Origin: PRS1 sp965250265
GTDB taxonomy: Bacteria > Bacteroidota > Bacteroidia > Flavobacteriales > Flavobacteriaceae
DNA length: 64,000 nucleotides
Direction of reading: 5' to 3'
NCBI GenBank assembly: GCA_965250265.1
Contig: CBDFNO010000011.1
Coordinates: forward strand, 1 to 64,000
The notes beneath the pieces are model-generated. The model ran no database searches and had not been told where the DNA came from. It was given only the letters and a program-made list of their open reading frames with translations. Positions 24,671-32,683 of this stretch are shown piece by piece; position 1 is the first letter of the stretch, and each line of letters starts with the position of its first letter. The translations under genes were made by a program, and so were the position numbers.

Positions 24671-25429
24671 TTAAGTAATAAAATTGATGAGTGAAGCTGT
24701 GCTATTAACATTAAACTTTTTAATTAAATTTTGTCTATGGGTATTTACTGTATTTACAGTGATGTTAAGTTCTACAGCAATTTCTTTGCTAGTTTTTCCT
24801 GCCGCTATTAAATGTAATATTTGCTCTTCTCTATGGGTCAATTTCTCTTGTCTTGACAAAATACTATTCAACTCTTTTTTTAGATTAGATAATTTATTGT
24901 TCAAGGTTTTGTTTTTATCACATATGTATCTTATTTCTGCACTGGCTTTATTTTGTACTCCTACCAATTCTGTAATATCTGAAATTGAAGTTAATAAAAG
25001 GAAGTGATTAAAATCTAAATGCTTTTTCTTAATAAAGGAAATATTCCGCAATAAGGTTCTTGGTTGGTTTTCAATTAAACTTACAGTAAACTTTAACTGA
25101 AACATAGCCATTCCCATTACATCAATGTTATTCTCTACAAATTCCATACACCTTTTATCTGCCGTTAAAATATTTGAGATTTGATTGGAAGAGACACATT
25201 TCACTATTTCGTAAATAGTTTCTTTACTGCCTTCTTTAAATATTAAATTATAATTTTTACTATAAATTACGGGATCTGCCTTTATCAAACTCAACAGAAC
25301 AATGAAATCTGGTTTGTTAATTTTAATATGTGCTTCTAACCAAAATTTGTAATCGTCGTAATTAATGCTGTCGGAAAAATTTTCCTTGGTATAAACTTCC
25401 AGTAATTTGTTTAAATCATATACTTTCAC
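24671..25429 (-). CDS. LuxR-family transcriptional regulator with N-terminal sensor-like region
   Basis: The last 60 or so residues form a LuxR/GerE HTH (LTHREEQILHLIAAGKTSKE, then ITVNTVNTHRQNLIKKFNV). The first 180 residues, with LLLTSISDITELVGVQNKAS near residue 150, resemble the PAS-like sensor regions seen in flavobacterial HTH regulators, but I see no residues that identify a ligand. A short Lys/Leu-rich helix links the two parts. No receiver domain Asp is seen, so it is not a classic response regulator. Upstream on the minus strand are TATATTTG (25530-25523) and TAGTTTTG (25538-25531), either of which could be a -7 element. Its target is unknown; the paralogous mini-HTH gene and the giant surface protein gene lie downstream on the same strand. 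Confidence 0.8.
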   Translation of the reverse strand: MKVYDLNKLLEVYTKENFSDSINYDDYKFWLEAHIKINKPDFIVLLSLIKADPVIYSKNYNLIFKEGSKETIYEIVKCVSSNQISNILTADKRCMEFVENNIDVMGMAMFQLKFTVSLIENQPRTLLRNISFIKKKHLDFNHFLLLTSISDITELVGVQNKASAEIRYICDKNKTLNNKLSNLKKELNSILSRQEKLTHREEQILHLIAAGKTSKEIAVELNITVNTVNTHRQNLIKKFNVNSTASLINFIT

Positions 25430-25626
25430 TTTATCAAATTTAAGATATTTATTAAAGAATAAAGCTTATTAAGTCTGTAATATGCACGGATTTTAAATTG
25501 ATATTATCCGCTTTAATTCGCACAAATATACAAAACTATATTTAGTGGACTTGCAAGAAAAAAGTGGACAATTAATTGCGAGATTTACGCAGCTACATTT
25601 TTAGAAAGTCACATTTAATCAGGTTG

Positions 25627-25911
25627 TTATTTAGAAATAGCCTTTTTAATCATCCCAATAATAGCTAAAACTATACCACCGCCAATGCCTCCACCGGCAA
25701 TACTGCCCAAAATACCACCTAGATCCATTTCACCACTACCATCTCCTATGCCTAACATACCCAGAACTTGACCACCAAGTCCTCCGCCAAGAATTCCTAC
25801 AATAGAATTCCATAAGGTTCCCAGAGAGAAATTTTTCATCATTGAACCTGCTATGTTACCACCTACAGCTCCACTTACTAATTGAATAATTACAGGTAAA
25901 TACTCTTCCAT
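25627..25911 (-). CDS. Small Gly-rich membrane protein of unknown function
   Basis: This 94-residue protein is made mostly of Gly/Ile/Leu. It has two or three hydrophobic stretches rich in GxxxG and GGG (SGAVGGNIAGSMM, GILGGGLGGQVLGMLGIG, GGGIGGGIVLAIIGMIKK), consistent with a glycine-zipper membrane protein. The N-terminal MEEYLPVIIQ and a Lys-rich end bracket it. I recall near-identical small proteins as conserved hypotheticals in Flavobacteriaceae, but no function is known to me. It stands alone between the LuxR-type gene and a T9SS cargo gene. Confidence 0.75.
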   Translation of the reverse strand: MEEYLPVIIQLVSGAVGGNIAGSMMKNFSLGTLWNSIVGILGGGLGGQVLGMLGIGDGSGEMDLGGILGSIAGGGIGGGIVLAIIGMIKKAISK

Positions 25912-26138
25912 TTTAAAAAAATTTAAAGGTTAATTGTTTAAATATAATAAAGTTATTTTGCCTCTACTGAAATACATTCTAGATTTATAAATTATCTTGA
26001 GAAGAATTTTTTAATTTCTTTCCTTTGAATTTATTATTAATCTCTTTATCCAATACTATATATATGACACAAAATATTTTTATGGGTCATATCAATATCC
26101 AAATTTATTTAAATCTGGGTTTATTATACAGAACCAAA

Positions 26139-26720
26139 TTATCGCATAATAACAATCTTGCGCAAGGCACTATTGTCTTCTGAATTAATTCGCAACAAAT
26201 AAATGCCATTACTCATATTTGGTATATTTAATGACATCTTATCGGAATTCAATATGACATCTTTAAAAACCATCTTTCCTGAAAAATTATATATTTCAAC
26301 ATTTCCAGATATCTGACTTTTAAATTGAATAGTAACTAGACTTCCATGTAATAAAGGATTCGGATAAACAGCTATAGATTCTGCTATGCTGAATTCTTGA
26401 GCAAATAAGGTTTGTAGTACACCATTTACATATGCACATAAACTAAATCCGAAATCTGCGGTAAAGGTATTTTGACTTGATAACGCAGGATCTGGTGGAA
26501 CTAAAGTGTATTTCAAATTGGCTCCATTACAACTAGATTTTGTGAAATTACTACCGTCGATGGTAATTATTGTAGGGTAATCATTGCAGGTTCCGGGAGT
26601 TATTTTGAAATGTGGAACTATTATGGTTGACTGACTCCCTATACTGCTTGGACAGTTCTGTGCACTAATAGACTGAAAAAACAACGTGACAATTATAATA
26701 AAATAGTAGTAGTTTTTCAT
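26139..26720 (-). CDS. Small secreted protein with T9SS type A sorting domain
   Basis: The preferred start is the ATG at 26720 (MKNYYYFIIIVTLFF), since it places a normal signal peptide ending in SISAQ at the N-terminus. The longer frame adds a 24-residue hydrophobic extension that is unlikely to be translated. The mature part (about 20-110) has several Cys and no domain I recognise. The last 75 residues form a T9SS type A sorting domain: VYPNPLLHGSLVTIQF, VEIYNFSGKMVF, and the typical ending NGIYLLRINSEDNSALRKIV. It is therefore exported across both membranes by T9SS and anchored to or released from the surface. About 193 residues. Confidence 0.8.
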   Translation of the reverse strand: MKNYYYFIIIVTLFFQSISAQNCPSSIGSQSTIIVPHFKITPGTCNDYPTIITIDGSNFTKSSCNGANLKYTLVPPDPALSSQNTFTADFGFSLCAYVNGVLQTLFAQEFSIAESIAVYPNPLLHGSLVTIQFKSQISGNVEIYNFSGKMVFKDVILNSDKMSLNIPNMSNGIYLLRINSEDNSALRKIVIMR

Positions 26721-26969
26721 AATTGAAGATTTAAAAAATGTTAACAATAAAACGTTTAATAGGTATAAGACCCAAAAAAAATCTAAAGTCACATCAAATT
26801 TTCTTTATATTGAAAACCATTCTATACTTCGAAATTGAATTCTTACTTTTCTAGGTAGTTCTGTTTTTTGAAAAAAATTTAGGGTTTTCCTCCGATAAGA
26901 AGTTATTAATTACTAGAGTATTCTATCATAAAATCTTAATGTAAAGCGTGTTTGCTAAACTAAGGGGGA

Positions 26970-27151
26970 AAGTCGAGTAGGTAAAGGGGGATTTCACCCC
27001 TAAACCTCTCACAGAACCGTACGTGAACCTCTCGACTCATACGGCTCTTCTTAATCAAGACTCTTCATGGTCGCAAACTTGCATATTGCCAATGTTCAAA
27101 TAAATTTGGATAATGCCTTGATAACTTTTGTAGATGTCTATAAAGGTTCAC
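26970..27151 (-). mobile_element. 3' end of a group II intron (IEP tail, domain V and domain VI)
   Basis: On the minus strand, 27047-27014 reads GAGCCGTATGAGTCGAGAGG and continues into TTCACGTACGGTTC: 34 nt with the conserved paired ends of group II intron domain V. Domain VI-like sequence (AGGGGTGAAATCCCCCT, then TACTCGAC) follows to about 26970. Just upstream, 27151-27065 encodes NLYRHLQKLSRHYPNLFEHW and ends in a stop, like the C-terminal tail of group II intron reverse transcriptase/maturases. The frame is stopped at 27152-27154, and no RT domain is present, so this is a dead fragment. GTGTGAG at 27176-27170 might be a 5' intron end joined by internal deletion, but this is uncertain. Confidence 0.7.
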
Positions 27152-27642
27152 TTACGTTCAACTCCCATACTCACACCATACAACTAATAACCTTCCCAAT
27201 AATATCAGGACAATTTTAGTGTTTTGACCTTGTCGCTCAGTACCTGTCCTCTTAAAACAAGCACCACAAGGCGGTTTGGACAATATGCCTGAACAGCTTG
27301 TCCGATAGGCCAATTATTTATCGCAAGCCAAGGTGTGAGTCTTCTAATCTTTTCCATTTTAAATTGGAGACTAGCTCGTTTCTTTTGGTCTTGATAAATA
27401 CTATCATCACTATCAAAGTTTCGTTGCCATTTTCAATAAATCTTTTTAAAACTTATTGTACCCTGTGGCAACTCAGGACGCACAGCAAGAGGGTAACACG
27501 CTGCGCGATGTTACTTATTTCATATTCAATTGAAAATCAATTAAATAGATCTGTTTTCAGGATTTTATTTTTTTGTAATTTTACGCAAAAACGAAAATGA
27601 GCCCAGTAAAACCAAGGATTCATTGTAACAATTCAATAAAAT
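27152..27642. other. Non-coding stretch between intron remnant and mobilisation gene
   Basis: No convincing gene is visible. The stretch contains a hairpin at 27493-27514 (GTAACA-CGC-TGC-GCG-A-TGTTAC) and a minus-strand open piece with PIGQAVQAYCPNRLVVLVLR that stops at about 27217. I do not recognise that piece. The base composition (about 40% GC in parts) is richer than the neighbouring AT-rich spacers, which suggests remains of a mobile element. A plus-strand frame of 100 codons here (27298-27600) has no domain and overlaps the hairpin. Confidence 0.45.
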
Positions 27643-28176
27643 ATGGATGATTTTAATACGATTCGGTTAAAGAAAAAGGTCATTGAAAAGTTCAAAGAAT
27701 ATTCTAAAAAAACAAGCCCAAGTTACTCAGAAACACTAGACTATATGATTGCTTTTTTTGAAGATACTGGATTGTCTCCTTATGATACAATGCACAATCC
27801 TATTTTATCTTATACAAGGGCTTTAAGCAAAAGAACAAAAGCAGTATTTACTATTTTAAGAAATATAGAAAAGACTCAATTGATTCCAACCAGAGAAATG
27901 TTAGAATCCTTGTTTAAAGAAGTAGAAAAAGAAGAACCTGTATATATTGAAAGAACTCAAGAAGAAATTGAGGCTTCTAAAACAGAAACAGAAAAATTAC
28001 TGGATTCCTATTCAAAAGAATTAGATAAAAATAGAAATGAGTTATATGAAGTAAAAAATGAACTTAGCTACCTCTTAAACGAGTTATCTTTTACTAAAAG
28101 TACATTTGGTAAAAGTTATTATCGACTAGATATTTCAAAAGAAAAAATAGAAGATATAAAATCAAGAATCTTATAA
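27643..28176 (+). CDS. BfmA/BtgA-family mobilisation protein
   Basis: The N-terminus (MDDFNTIRLKKKVIEKFKEY, then SKKTSPSYSETLDYMIAFFE) looks like a ribbon-helix-helix-type DNA-binding region as in BfmA/BtgA accessory mobilisation proteins of Bacteroidota plasmids and mobilisable transposons. A long charged coiled coil follows (about residues 100-165). In those elements it acts with a relaxase at oriT. No relaxase gene follows here: the next gene is a convergent integrase 268 bp away. So this is probably what remains of a mobilisable element, or one that relies on a relaxase elsewhere. The 177-residue length fits the family. Family assignment is from remembered sequence character. Confidence 0.65.
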   Translation: MDDFNTIRLKKKVIEKFKEYSKKTSPSYSETLDYMIAFFEDTGLSPYDTMHNPILSYTRALSKRTKAVFTILRNIEKTQLIPTREMLESLFKEVEKEEPVYIERTQEEIEASKTETEKLLDSYSKELDKNRNELYEVKNELSYLLNELSFTKSTFGKSYYRLDISKEKIEDIKSRIL

Positions 28177-28443
28177 TACGCTTATTAAATTATATAATTG
28201 GGATAAAACTAACGCGCTCGCTTATGACTCGCTTGTTTCATTTTTAAAATATTGGATTCTCCAAGCGCAATTAAGAATTAATAGAAAGGGTATTAATAAT
28301 ACCCAGCCTCTGAATCCATCACTTTAAAAACGGATTTTCTTTATGGTGTAAATGACTTTTTTTCTTCTGCGACCTTCGGGAGCAGACAAGAATGTGTCCA
28401 CAGACACACATCTTGAACTTACCTCCCAGATAAAATAGTTGGA
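28177..28443. other. Hairpin-rich intergenic region, candidate oriT remnant
   Basis: Three inverted repeats lie between the converging mobilisation and integrase genes: GGGTATTA-A-TAATACCC at 28288-28304 (perfect), TCTGC/GCAGA enclosing a CC-TTCG-GG tetraloop at 28366-28386, and TGTGTC-CACA-GACACA at 28393-28408. None is followed by a T-run on either strand, so they are not simple terminators. Dense hairpins beside a mobilisation gene are typical of oriT regions, but I see no nick-site consensus I can name. Confidence 0.35.
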
Positions 28444-29697
28444 TTATTTAACAGCTAACAATTGTTTTTGTTTTTTAGTTTCAAAACGTTTGAGTAGATT
28501 TTGAATATCCTCACTAATTTTCGATTCAATTACTCTGGCATAAATTTGAGTAGTTGATAATTTGGTATGCCCTAACAATTTAGACACCGTTTCTATTGGT
28601 ACTCCATTCGATAACATCACAGTAGTTGCAAAAGTATGTCTAGCGACATGAAATGTGATATTTTTATAAATACCACAATCTTTAGCAATTTCTTTTAAAT
28701 AAGCATTTGTTTTCTGATTGGAGCAGAGTGGAAGTAAAGTTTTTGAATTTATGTTTTTTGAAATATCTCTATACTTATCAATGATTTGCAAGGCTTTAGG
28801 TAAAAGCGGAACTTTAACTGTTTCATTTGTTTTTTCTCGTTTGGTATAAATCCAATAATTATTATCAATGCCTTTAACAATTTGATGAACAGTAAGCTGT
28901 TTTACATCAATATAAGATAAACCAGTATAACAAGAAAAAATAAAAATATCTTTTACTCTTTCTAATCGTTCACTATTAAAATATGTATTCTCAATAAGTT
29001 CCAATTCTCTTTCCGAAAGATATTGTCTATCATATTTATCAAACTTTAGTTGAAATTGGTTAAAAGGATTTTTAACCAACCATTCCAATTTAATAGCAAG
29101 GTTTATCATTTTCTTAAAACGCTCCAAATGTTTCATGACACCATTATTAGACATCATGAGTTGCTTTTTAGAATCTTTGATATTCCGAAGAAACTGTTCA
29201 AAATCAATAATAAACCGATAATTCAATTGTTTTAGGTAAATATCATTGGCTTTCAACTTTTTAGCTAAGAACTTGTTTAAATACTTTTCAGTAGTATAAT
29301 AATTCTTCATAGTTCCATGCTTTAAAACAGAAACCATATTGGTATTGTGATATAAAATAAGTTCAAGAAGCGTTTTACGTTGATCATCTTCACCCAAATA
29401 ACGCGCTTTAATAGCATTAGGAGAAACAACCTTAAACTCTTCCAGTAATTGTTTATGACAATCTAATAACTGCCCATAAACGAGGTCTAAATAGTTATTA
29501 AGAATTCTAATATTTTGAGAAGTACCTCTGGCTCTTCCCTTAGAAGAGTCCCAATTGCACACCGATATACTCCTTTTTAAACTAATTTCAGTTCGTTTTC
29601 CATTTACGGTAATACGAGCATAAATGGCTAATTTTTTAGAATTGCTACGCGATTTTCTAGTAAAGAAAATCACAGTGAAAGTGTTGTTTGTCTGCAT
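28444..29697 (-). CDS. Tyrosine recombinase / site-specific integrase
   Basis: This is a 417-residue Bacteroidota-type tyrosine recombinase. It has an N-terminal arm-binding region (RITVNGKRTEISLKRSISV), a SAM-like core-binding domain (about 105-215) and a catalytic domain. Visible catalytic residues are HxxR in FHVARHTFA (His350, Arg353), His377 in LLGHTKLS and the nucleophile Tyr386 in TQIYARV. The position of the first catalytic Arg reads CYTGLSYIDV, with Ser in place of Arg, a change also known in several Bacteroidota integrases such as IntDOT. The gene lies 218 bp from the 3' end of tRNA-Pro, a common integration target, and converges with a mobilisation gene. It probably integrates or excises the local element. 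Confidence 0.9.
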   Translation of the reverse strand: MQTNNTFTVIFFTRKSRSNSKKLAIYARITVNGKRTEISLKRSISVCNWDSSKGRARGTSQNIRILNNYLDLVYGQLLDCHKQLLEEFKVVSPNAIKARYLGEDDQRKTLLELILYHNTNMVSVLKHGTMKNYYTTEKYLNKFLAKKLKANDIYLKQLNYRFIIDFEQFLRNIKDSKKQLMMSNNGVMKHLERFKKMINLAIKLEWLVKNPFNQFQLKFDKYDRQYLSERELELIENTYFNSERLERVKDIFIFSCYTGLSYIDVKQLTVHQIVKGIDNNYWIYTKREKTNETVKVPLLPKALQIIDKYRDISKNINSKTLLPLCSNQKTNAYLKEIAKDCGIYKNITFHVARHTFATTVMLSNGVPIETVSKLLGHTKLSTTQIYARVIESKISEDIQNLLKRFETKKQKQLLAVK

Positions 29698-29857
29698 CTT
29701 AAATGTCTTTAGTTAAACGTACAAGGTTTGTAAAGACGAAAGTCAACTCACTTCTAAAAGTTCTATAAAGCTACAACAATTTCAAAAAATAACTGTACAC
29801 CGAATTGCACACCTATTATATAGTATTAAATGATATCAAACAATATCATAAAAAATG

Positions 29858-29892
29858 AAAAACACTGAAAATCATACAATTAACAGTGTTTT
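29858..29892 (-). terminator. Probable terminator of tRNA-Pro
   Basis: On the minus strand AAAACACTG and CAGTGTTTT pair around a loop of about 16 nt, followed by TTTTCATTTTTT. It starts about 24 bp past the tRNA 3' end. A T-rich tail on that strand fits rho-independent termination, although the long loop makes it moderate in strength. Confidence 0.5.
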
Positions 29893-29915
29893 AGTTTGAC
29901 CTATTACTAGGTTCG

Positions 29916-29990
29916 TCGGGGTGGCAGGATTCGAACCTGCGACCTCCGCGTCCCAAACGCGGCGCGATAACCGGGCTACGCTACACCCCG
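29916..29990 (-). tRNA. tRNA-Pro (anticodon TGG)
   Basis: The 75-nt minus-strand sequence folds as a cloverleaf: acceptor CGGGGTG pairs with CACCCCG plus discriminator A; D arm TAGCGTAGCCCGGTTATCGC; anticodon arm CCGCGTTTGGGACGCGG with TGG at the loop centre; T arm GCAGGTTCGAATCCTGC. No CCA is encoded. A matching promoter lies upstream. The integrase gene next to its 3' end suggests it serves as an attachment site, but I saw no second copy of the tRNA 3' end in the window. Confidence 0.95.
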
Positions 29991-30030
29991 AAAAACAATA
30001 AAAGAAATAAATCTCCTAAAATTGAAGTTG

Positions 30031-30061
30031 CAAAAATAAACAAATAAAAAAATCTAACAAA
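30031..30061 (-). promoter_or_regulatory. Bacteroidota-type promoter of tRNA-Pro
   Basis: On the minus strand TTTG (30061-30058) and TATTTTTG (30038-30031) are spaced by 19 bp, matching the -33 TTTG / -7 TAnnTTTG consensus of the phylum's primary sigma factor. The site lies about 40 bp upstream of the mature tRNA 5' end. Confidence 0.65.
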
Positions 30062-30160
30062 TAACTTTTCTTACTATTTATATGACTTATTCTAAAATCG
30101 TTAAAGTAAAATACTTTTAAATAAATATGCATAACTTTAAGTTTTTAAAAGATAAGCTCA

Positions 30161-31285
30161 ATGAAACAAATAATTTATCTCCTAATAGTAATTTCTTTAT
30201 CATTTTCAGCATGTGCTCAACAAACAGAATCTTATGTAATAGCTGAAGATCCAAAAACTATTAATTACACAACTGAAGTCGTTGTTCCCAATTTGAATAT
30301 CCCTTGGGGAATGGTTTTTTTACCAGATGATAGCATGCTGATTACTGAAAAATCTGGAGAACTTATTCATTTTAAAAATGGTAAAAAAACTACCATTGAA
30401 GGATTACCAGAAATATATGTTCGTGGGCAAGGTGGTTTAATGGACATTGAGCTTCATCCGAATTATAAAGAAAACGGTTGGATTTATATTTCGTATGCAT
30501 CTCCAGATGGCGAAGGTGAAGGTGGAAACACAGCAATAATGAGAGCCAAATTAAAAGACAATAAATTAGTTGACATTCAATTGCTTTATAAAGCTAGTCC
30601 AAATTCCAGAAGAGGACAACACTTTGGCTCTCGTTTAGAATTTGATAATGAAGGCTACTTGTATTTCTCTATTGGCGAAAGAGGTAATAGAGATGTAAAC
30701 CCTCAAGATATAACTCGCGATTGTGGTAAAATATATAGAATTCATGATGATGGGCGAATTCCAAATGACAATCCATTTGTTAACACACCAAATGCAAAAA
30801 AAGCTATTTATAGCTACGGCCATAGAAATCCACAAGGGATGTTAAAACATCATTTAACAGGAAAAATTTGGATTCATGAACATGGCCCAAAAGGTGGAGA
30901 CGAAATCAATATTATTAAAAAAGGAAAAAACTTTGGTTGGCCAAAAATTAGTTATGGTGTTAACTATAGTGGTACAAAATTTACTGACAACACTTCACTA
31001 CCTAATATGGAACAGCCTCTTTTTTATTGGGTACCTTCTATAGCTCCAAGTGGAATGACTTTTATCACAAGTGATATATATCCAGAATGGAAAGATAATT
31101 TGTTGGTGGGCTCATTAGTATTTAGATATTTAGAACGCTTAGAACTTAAAAATAATAAGGTTATAAAACGAGAGAAGTTATTTGAAGGGATGGGTCGTGT
31201 AAGAAATGTGAGACAAGGACCAGACGGTTATATTTATGTAGCAATGGAAGGTGTTGGAATAGTAAAGATTAATCCAAAAAAATAA
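30161..31285 (+). CDS. PQQ-type soluble sugar dehydrogenase (quinoprotein glucose/aldose dehydrogenase family)
   Basis: The N-terminus is a lipoprotein-like signal (SLSFSAC). The 374-residue protein carries the beta-propeller motifs of the GdhB/YliI quinoprotein family: NIPWGMVFLPDDSMLITEKS, GQGGLMDIELHP, RGQHFGSRLEFDNEGYLYFS, YGHRNPQGM, and HEHGPKGGDEINII. The family oxidises aldose sugars in the periplasm with PQQ and Ca. Four bases downstream is a cytochrome c gene, a natural electron acceptor, so the pair probably forms one unit. The exact sugar, and whether PQQ is made or taken up, cannot be read from the sequence. Confidence 0.88.
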   Translation: MKQIIYLLIVISLSFSACAQQTESYVIAEDPKTINYTTEVVVPNLNIPWGMVFLPDDSMLITEKSGELIHFKNGKKTTIEGLPEIYVRGQGGLMDIELHPNYKENGWIYISYASPDGEGEGGNTAIMRAKLKDNKLVDIQLLYKASPNSRRGQHFGSRLEFDNEGYLYFSIGERGNRDVNPQDITRDCGKIYRIHDDGRIPNDNPFVNTPNAKKAIYSYGHRNPQGMLKHHLTGKIWIHEHGPKGGDEINIIKKGKNFGWPKISYGVNYSGTKFTDNTSLPNMEQPLFYWVPSIAPSGMTFITSDIYPEWKDNLLVGSLVFRYLERLELKNNKVIKREKLFEGMGRVRNVRQGPDGYIYVAMEGVGIVKINPKK

Positions 31286-31289
31286 ATTT

Positions 31290-31697
31290 ATGAAAGTGTT
31301 TTTATCTGTATGTTTAGCATTAGTTACCATACTAGTTATTAATATAAAACAAGACGACATATTTAAAGAAAGCATTAAAAGAGGAAATGAAATTTACAAT
31401 GACTTTTGTATGACTTGTCATTTACCATCTGGTGAGGGCATAGTAGGCGCTTTTCCCCCGTTAGCAAATTCCGACTACTTAATGAAAAAACGAACGGAAA
31501 GCATTAGAAGTATTAAATTTGGTCTTAATGGTGAAATAACTGTTAATGGTACAAAATATAACACTTTTATGGCTCCATTAGGACTAACCGATGACGAAGT
31601 CGCAGATGTAATGAACTATATTACTAATAGTTGGGGAAATAAAAATGATAAAATAATTACTAATGAAGAAGTTTCTAATATCAAAAAAATAAATTGA
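31290..31697 (+). CDS. Membrane-anchored or secreted c-type cytochrome
   Basis: The 135-residue protein has an N-terminal hydrophobic segment (FLSVCLALVTILVI) and one haem-binding site CMTCH (Cys40, Cys43, His44), with Met94 in NTFMAPLG as the likely second axial ligand. PPLANSDYL and the downstream ADVMNYITNSWGN are typical of cytochrome c class I domains paired with dehydrogenases. It starts 4 bp after the quinoprotein dehydrogenase and probably accepts its electrons on the periplasmic side. Confidence 0.88.
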   Translation: MKVFLSVCLALVTILVINIKQDDIFKESIKRGNEIYNDFCMTCHLPSGEGIVGAFPPLANSDYLMKKRTESIRSIKFGLNGEITVNGTKYNTFMAPLGLTDDEVADVMNYITNSWGNKNDKIITNEEVSNIKKIN

Positions 31698-31741
31698 TAA
31701 CTATTTACCTAAATTTGCAGTACTAATTATAAAAGACAATC

Positions 31742-32347
31742 ATGCTTATTATTGGAATTGCGGGCGGAACGGGTTGTGGTAAAACTACGGTTGTAAATCA
31801 AATTTTAAAAGAGCTTCCTGAAGGTGAAGTTGGAGTTATTTCTCAAGATTCATATTACACTGATACATCTCACTTAAATTATGAAGATCGTATAAAAATA
31901 AATTTTGATCATCCAAGATCCATAGATTTTAAATTATTAGTTTCACATTTAAAAGAACTTAAAAAAAATAATCCAATACATCAGCCAGTTTATTCGTTTG
32001 TAAAACACAACAGGACAGGTGATACCATTTTAACACACCCAAGAAAAGTAATGATTGTTGAGGGTATTTTAATTCTTACTAATCCAAAATTAAGAGATAT
32101 GTTTGATATTAAAATATTTGTACATGCCGATAGTGATGAGCGTTTAATAAGACGTTTAAAACGTGATATAGCAGAACGCGGAAGAGATCTCGACGAAGTA
32201 TTATCTCGTTATCAAAATACTTTAAAACCTATGCATGACCAATTTATTGAGCCAATGAAAGAGTTTGCCGACATTATTATACCAAATAATCATTACAATA
32301 CAGTTGCAATAGATATTGTTAGAACCATTATTAACGAAAGTTTATAA
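31742..32347 (+). CDS. udk: Uridine kinase
   Basis: The P-loop IAGGTGCGKTT is at residues 6-16, followed by the uridine kinase signature QDSYYTDTSHL and NFDHPRSIDF. Then come the substrate region YSFVKHNRTG and the lid RDIAERGRDLDEVLSRY. The length, 201 residues, is normal for the family. It phosphorylates uridine and cytidine to UMP and CMP in pyrimidine salvage. A -7-like TAAATTTG lies at 31710-31717. The next gene starts directly at the stop codon, so it heads an operon with the division protein and methylmalonyl-CoA mutase genes. Confidence 0.95.
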   Translation: MLIIGIAGGTGCGKTTVVNQILKELPEGEVGVISQDSYYTDTSHLNYEDRIKINFDHPRSIDFKLLVSHLKELKKNNPIHQPVYSFVKHNRTGDTILTHPRKVMIVEGILILTNPKLRDMFDIKIFVHADSDERLIRRLKRDIAERGRDLDEVLSRYQNTLKPMHDQFIEPMKEFADIIIPNNHYNTVAIDIVRTIINESL

Positions 32348-32683
32348 ATGCCTAAATCTCAACAAAAATATAAGCGGTTTTTAAAACCATTTAAAAATAT
32401 ATTCCTCCTTATTTTAATTGTGTTTTCAGTTTGGATGCTTTTTTTTGATAGTAATTCGTGGTTTATTCATAATGAATTAAATAATGATATTGAAGATCTT
32501 GAAGAAGAAAAAGAATATTATAAAAGAGAGCAAGAGAAAGATAACAAAGAAATAGAAAAATTGAGTAATGAAGGAGGATTAGAGAAATATGGCCGCGAGG
32601 AATACCATATGAAAAAAGATAATGAAGAAATTTACTTAATCGAATACGAAGATAGCATTTCAAAACAGAAAAAGGATGAGTAA
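32348..32683 (+). CDS. FtsB/DivIC-family septum formation initiator
   Basis: The 111-residue protein has the family layout: short Lys-rich cytoplasmic tail, a transmembrane segment (IFLLILIVFSVWMLFF, about 18-34), then a Glu/Lys coiled coil (DIEDLEEEKEYYKREQEKDN) and the motif EKYGREEYHMKKDNEEIYLI. In other bacteria such proteins link early and late division proteins at the septum. It directly abuts udk and overlaps the methylmalonyl-CoA mutase small subunit gene by 8 bp, so all are co-transcribed. Confidence 0.88.
   Translation: MPKSQQKYKRFLKPFKNIFLLILIVFSVWMLFFDSNSWFIHNELNNDIEDLEEEKEYYKREQEKDNKEIEKLSNEGGLEKYGREEYHMKKDNEEIYLIEYEDSISKQKKDE

Noticed and set aside
24684..25007. 107-codon plus-strand frame inside the LuxR-type gene
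   Set aside because: Antisense to a well-supported regulator gene and without domain similarity.
27298..27600. 100-codon plus-strand frame near the intron remnant
   Set aside because: It overlaps a hairpin, its sequence shows no domain, and composition fits mobile-element debris, not a gene.
29858..29892. Candidate attachment site at the tRNA-Pro 3' flank
   Set aside because: The inverted repeat fits a tRNA terminator better, and no direct repeat of the tRNA 3' end was found inside the window.
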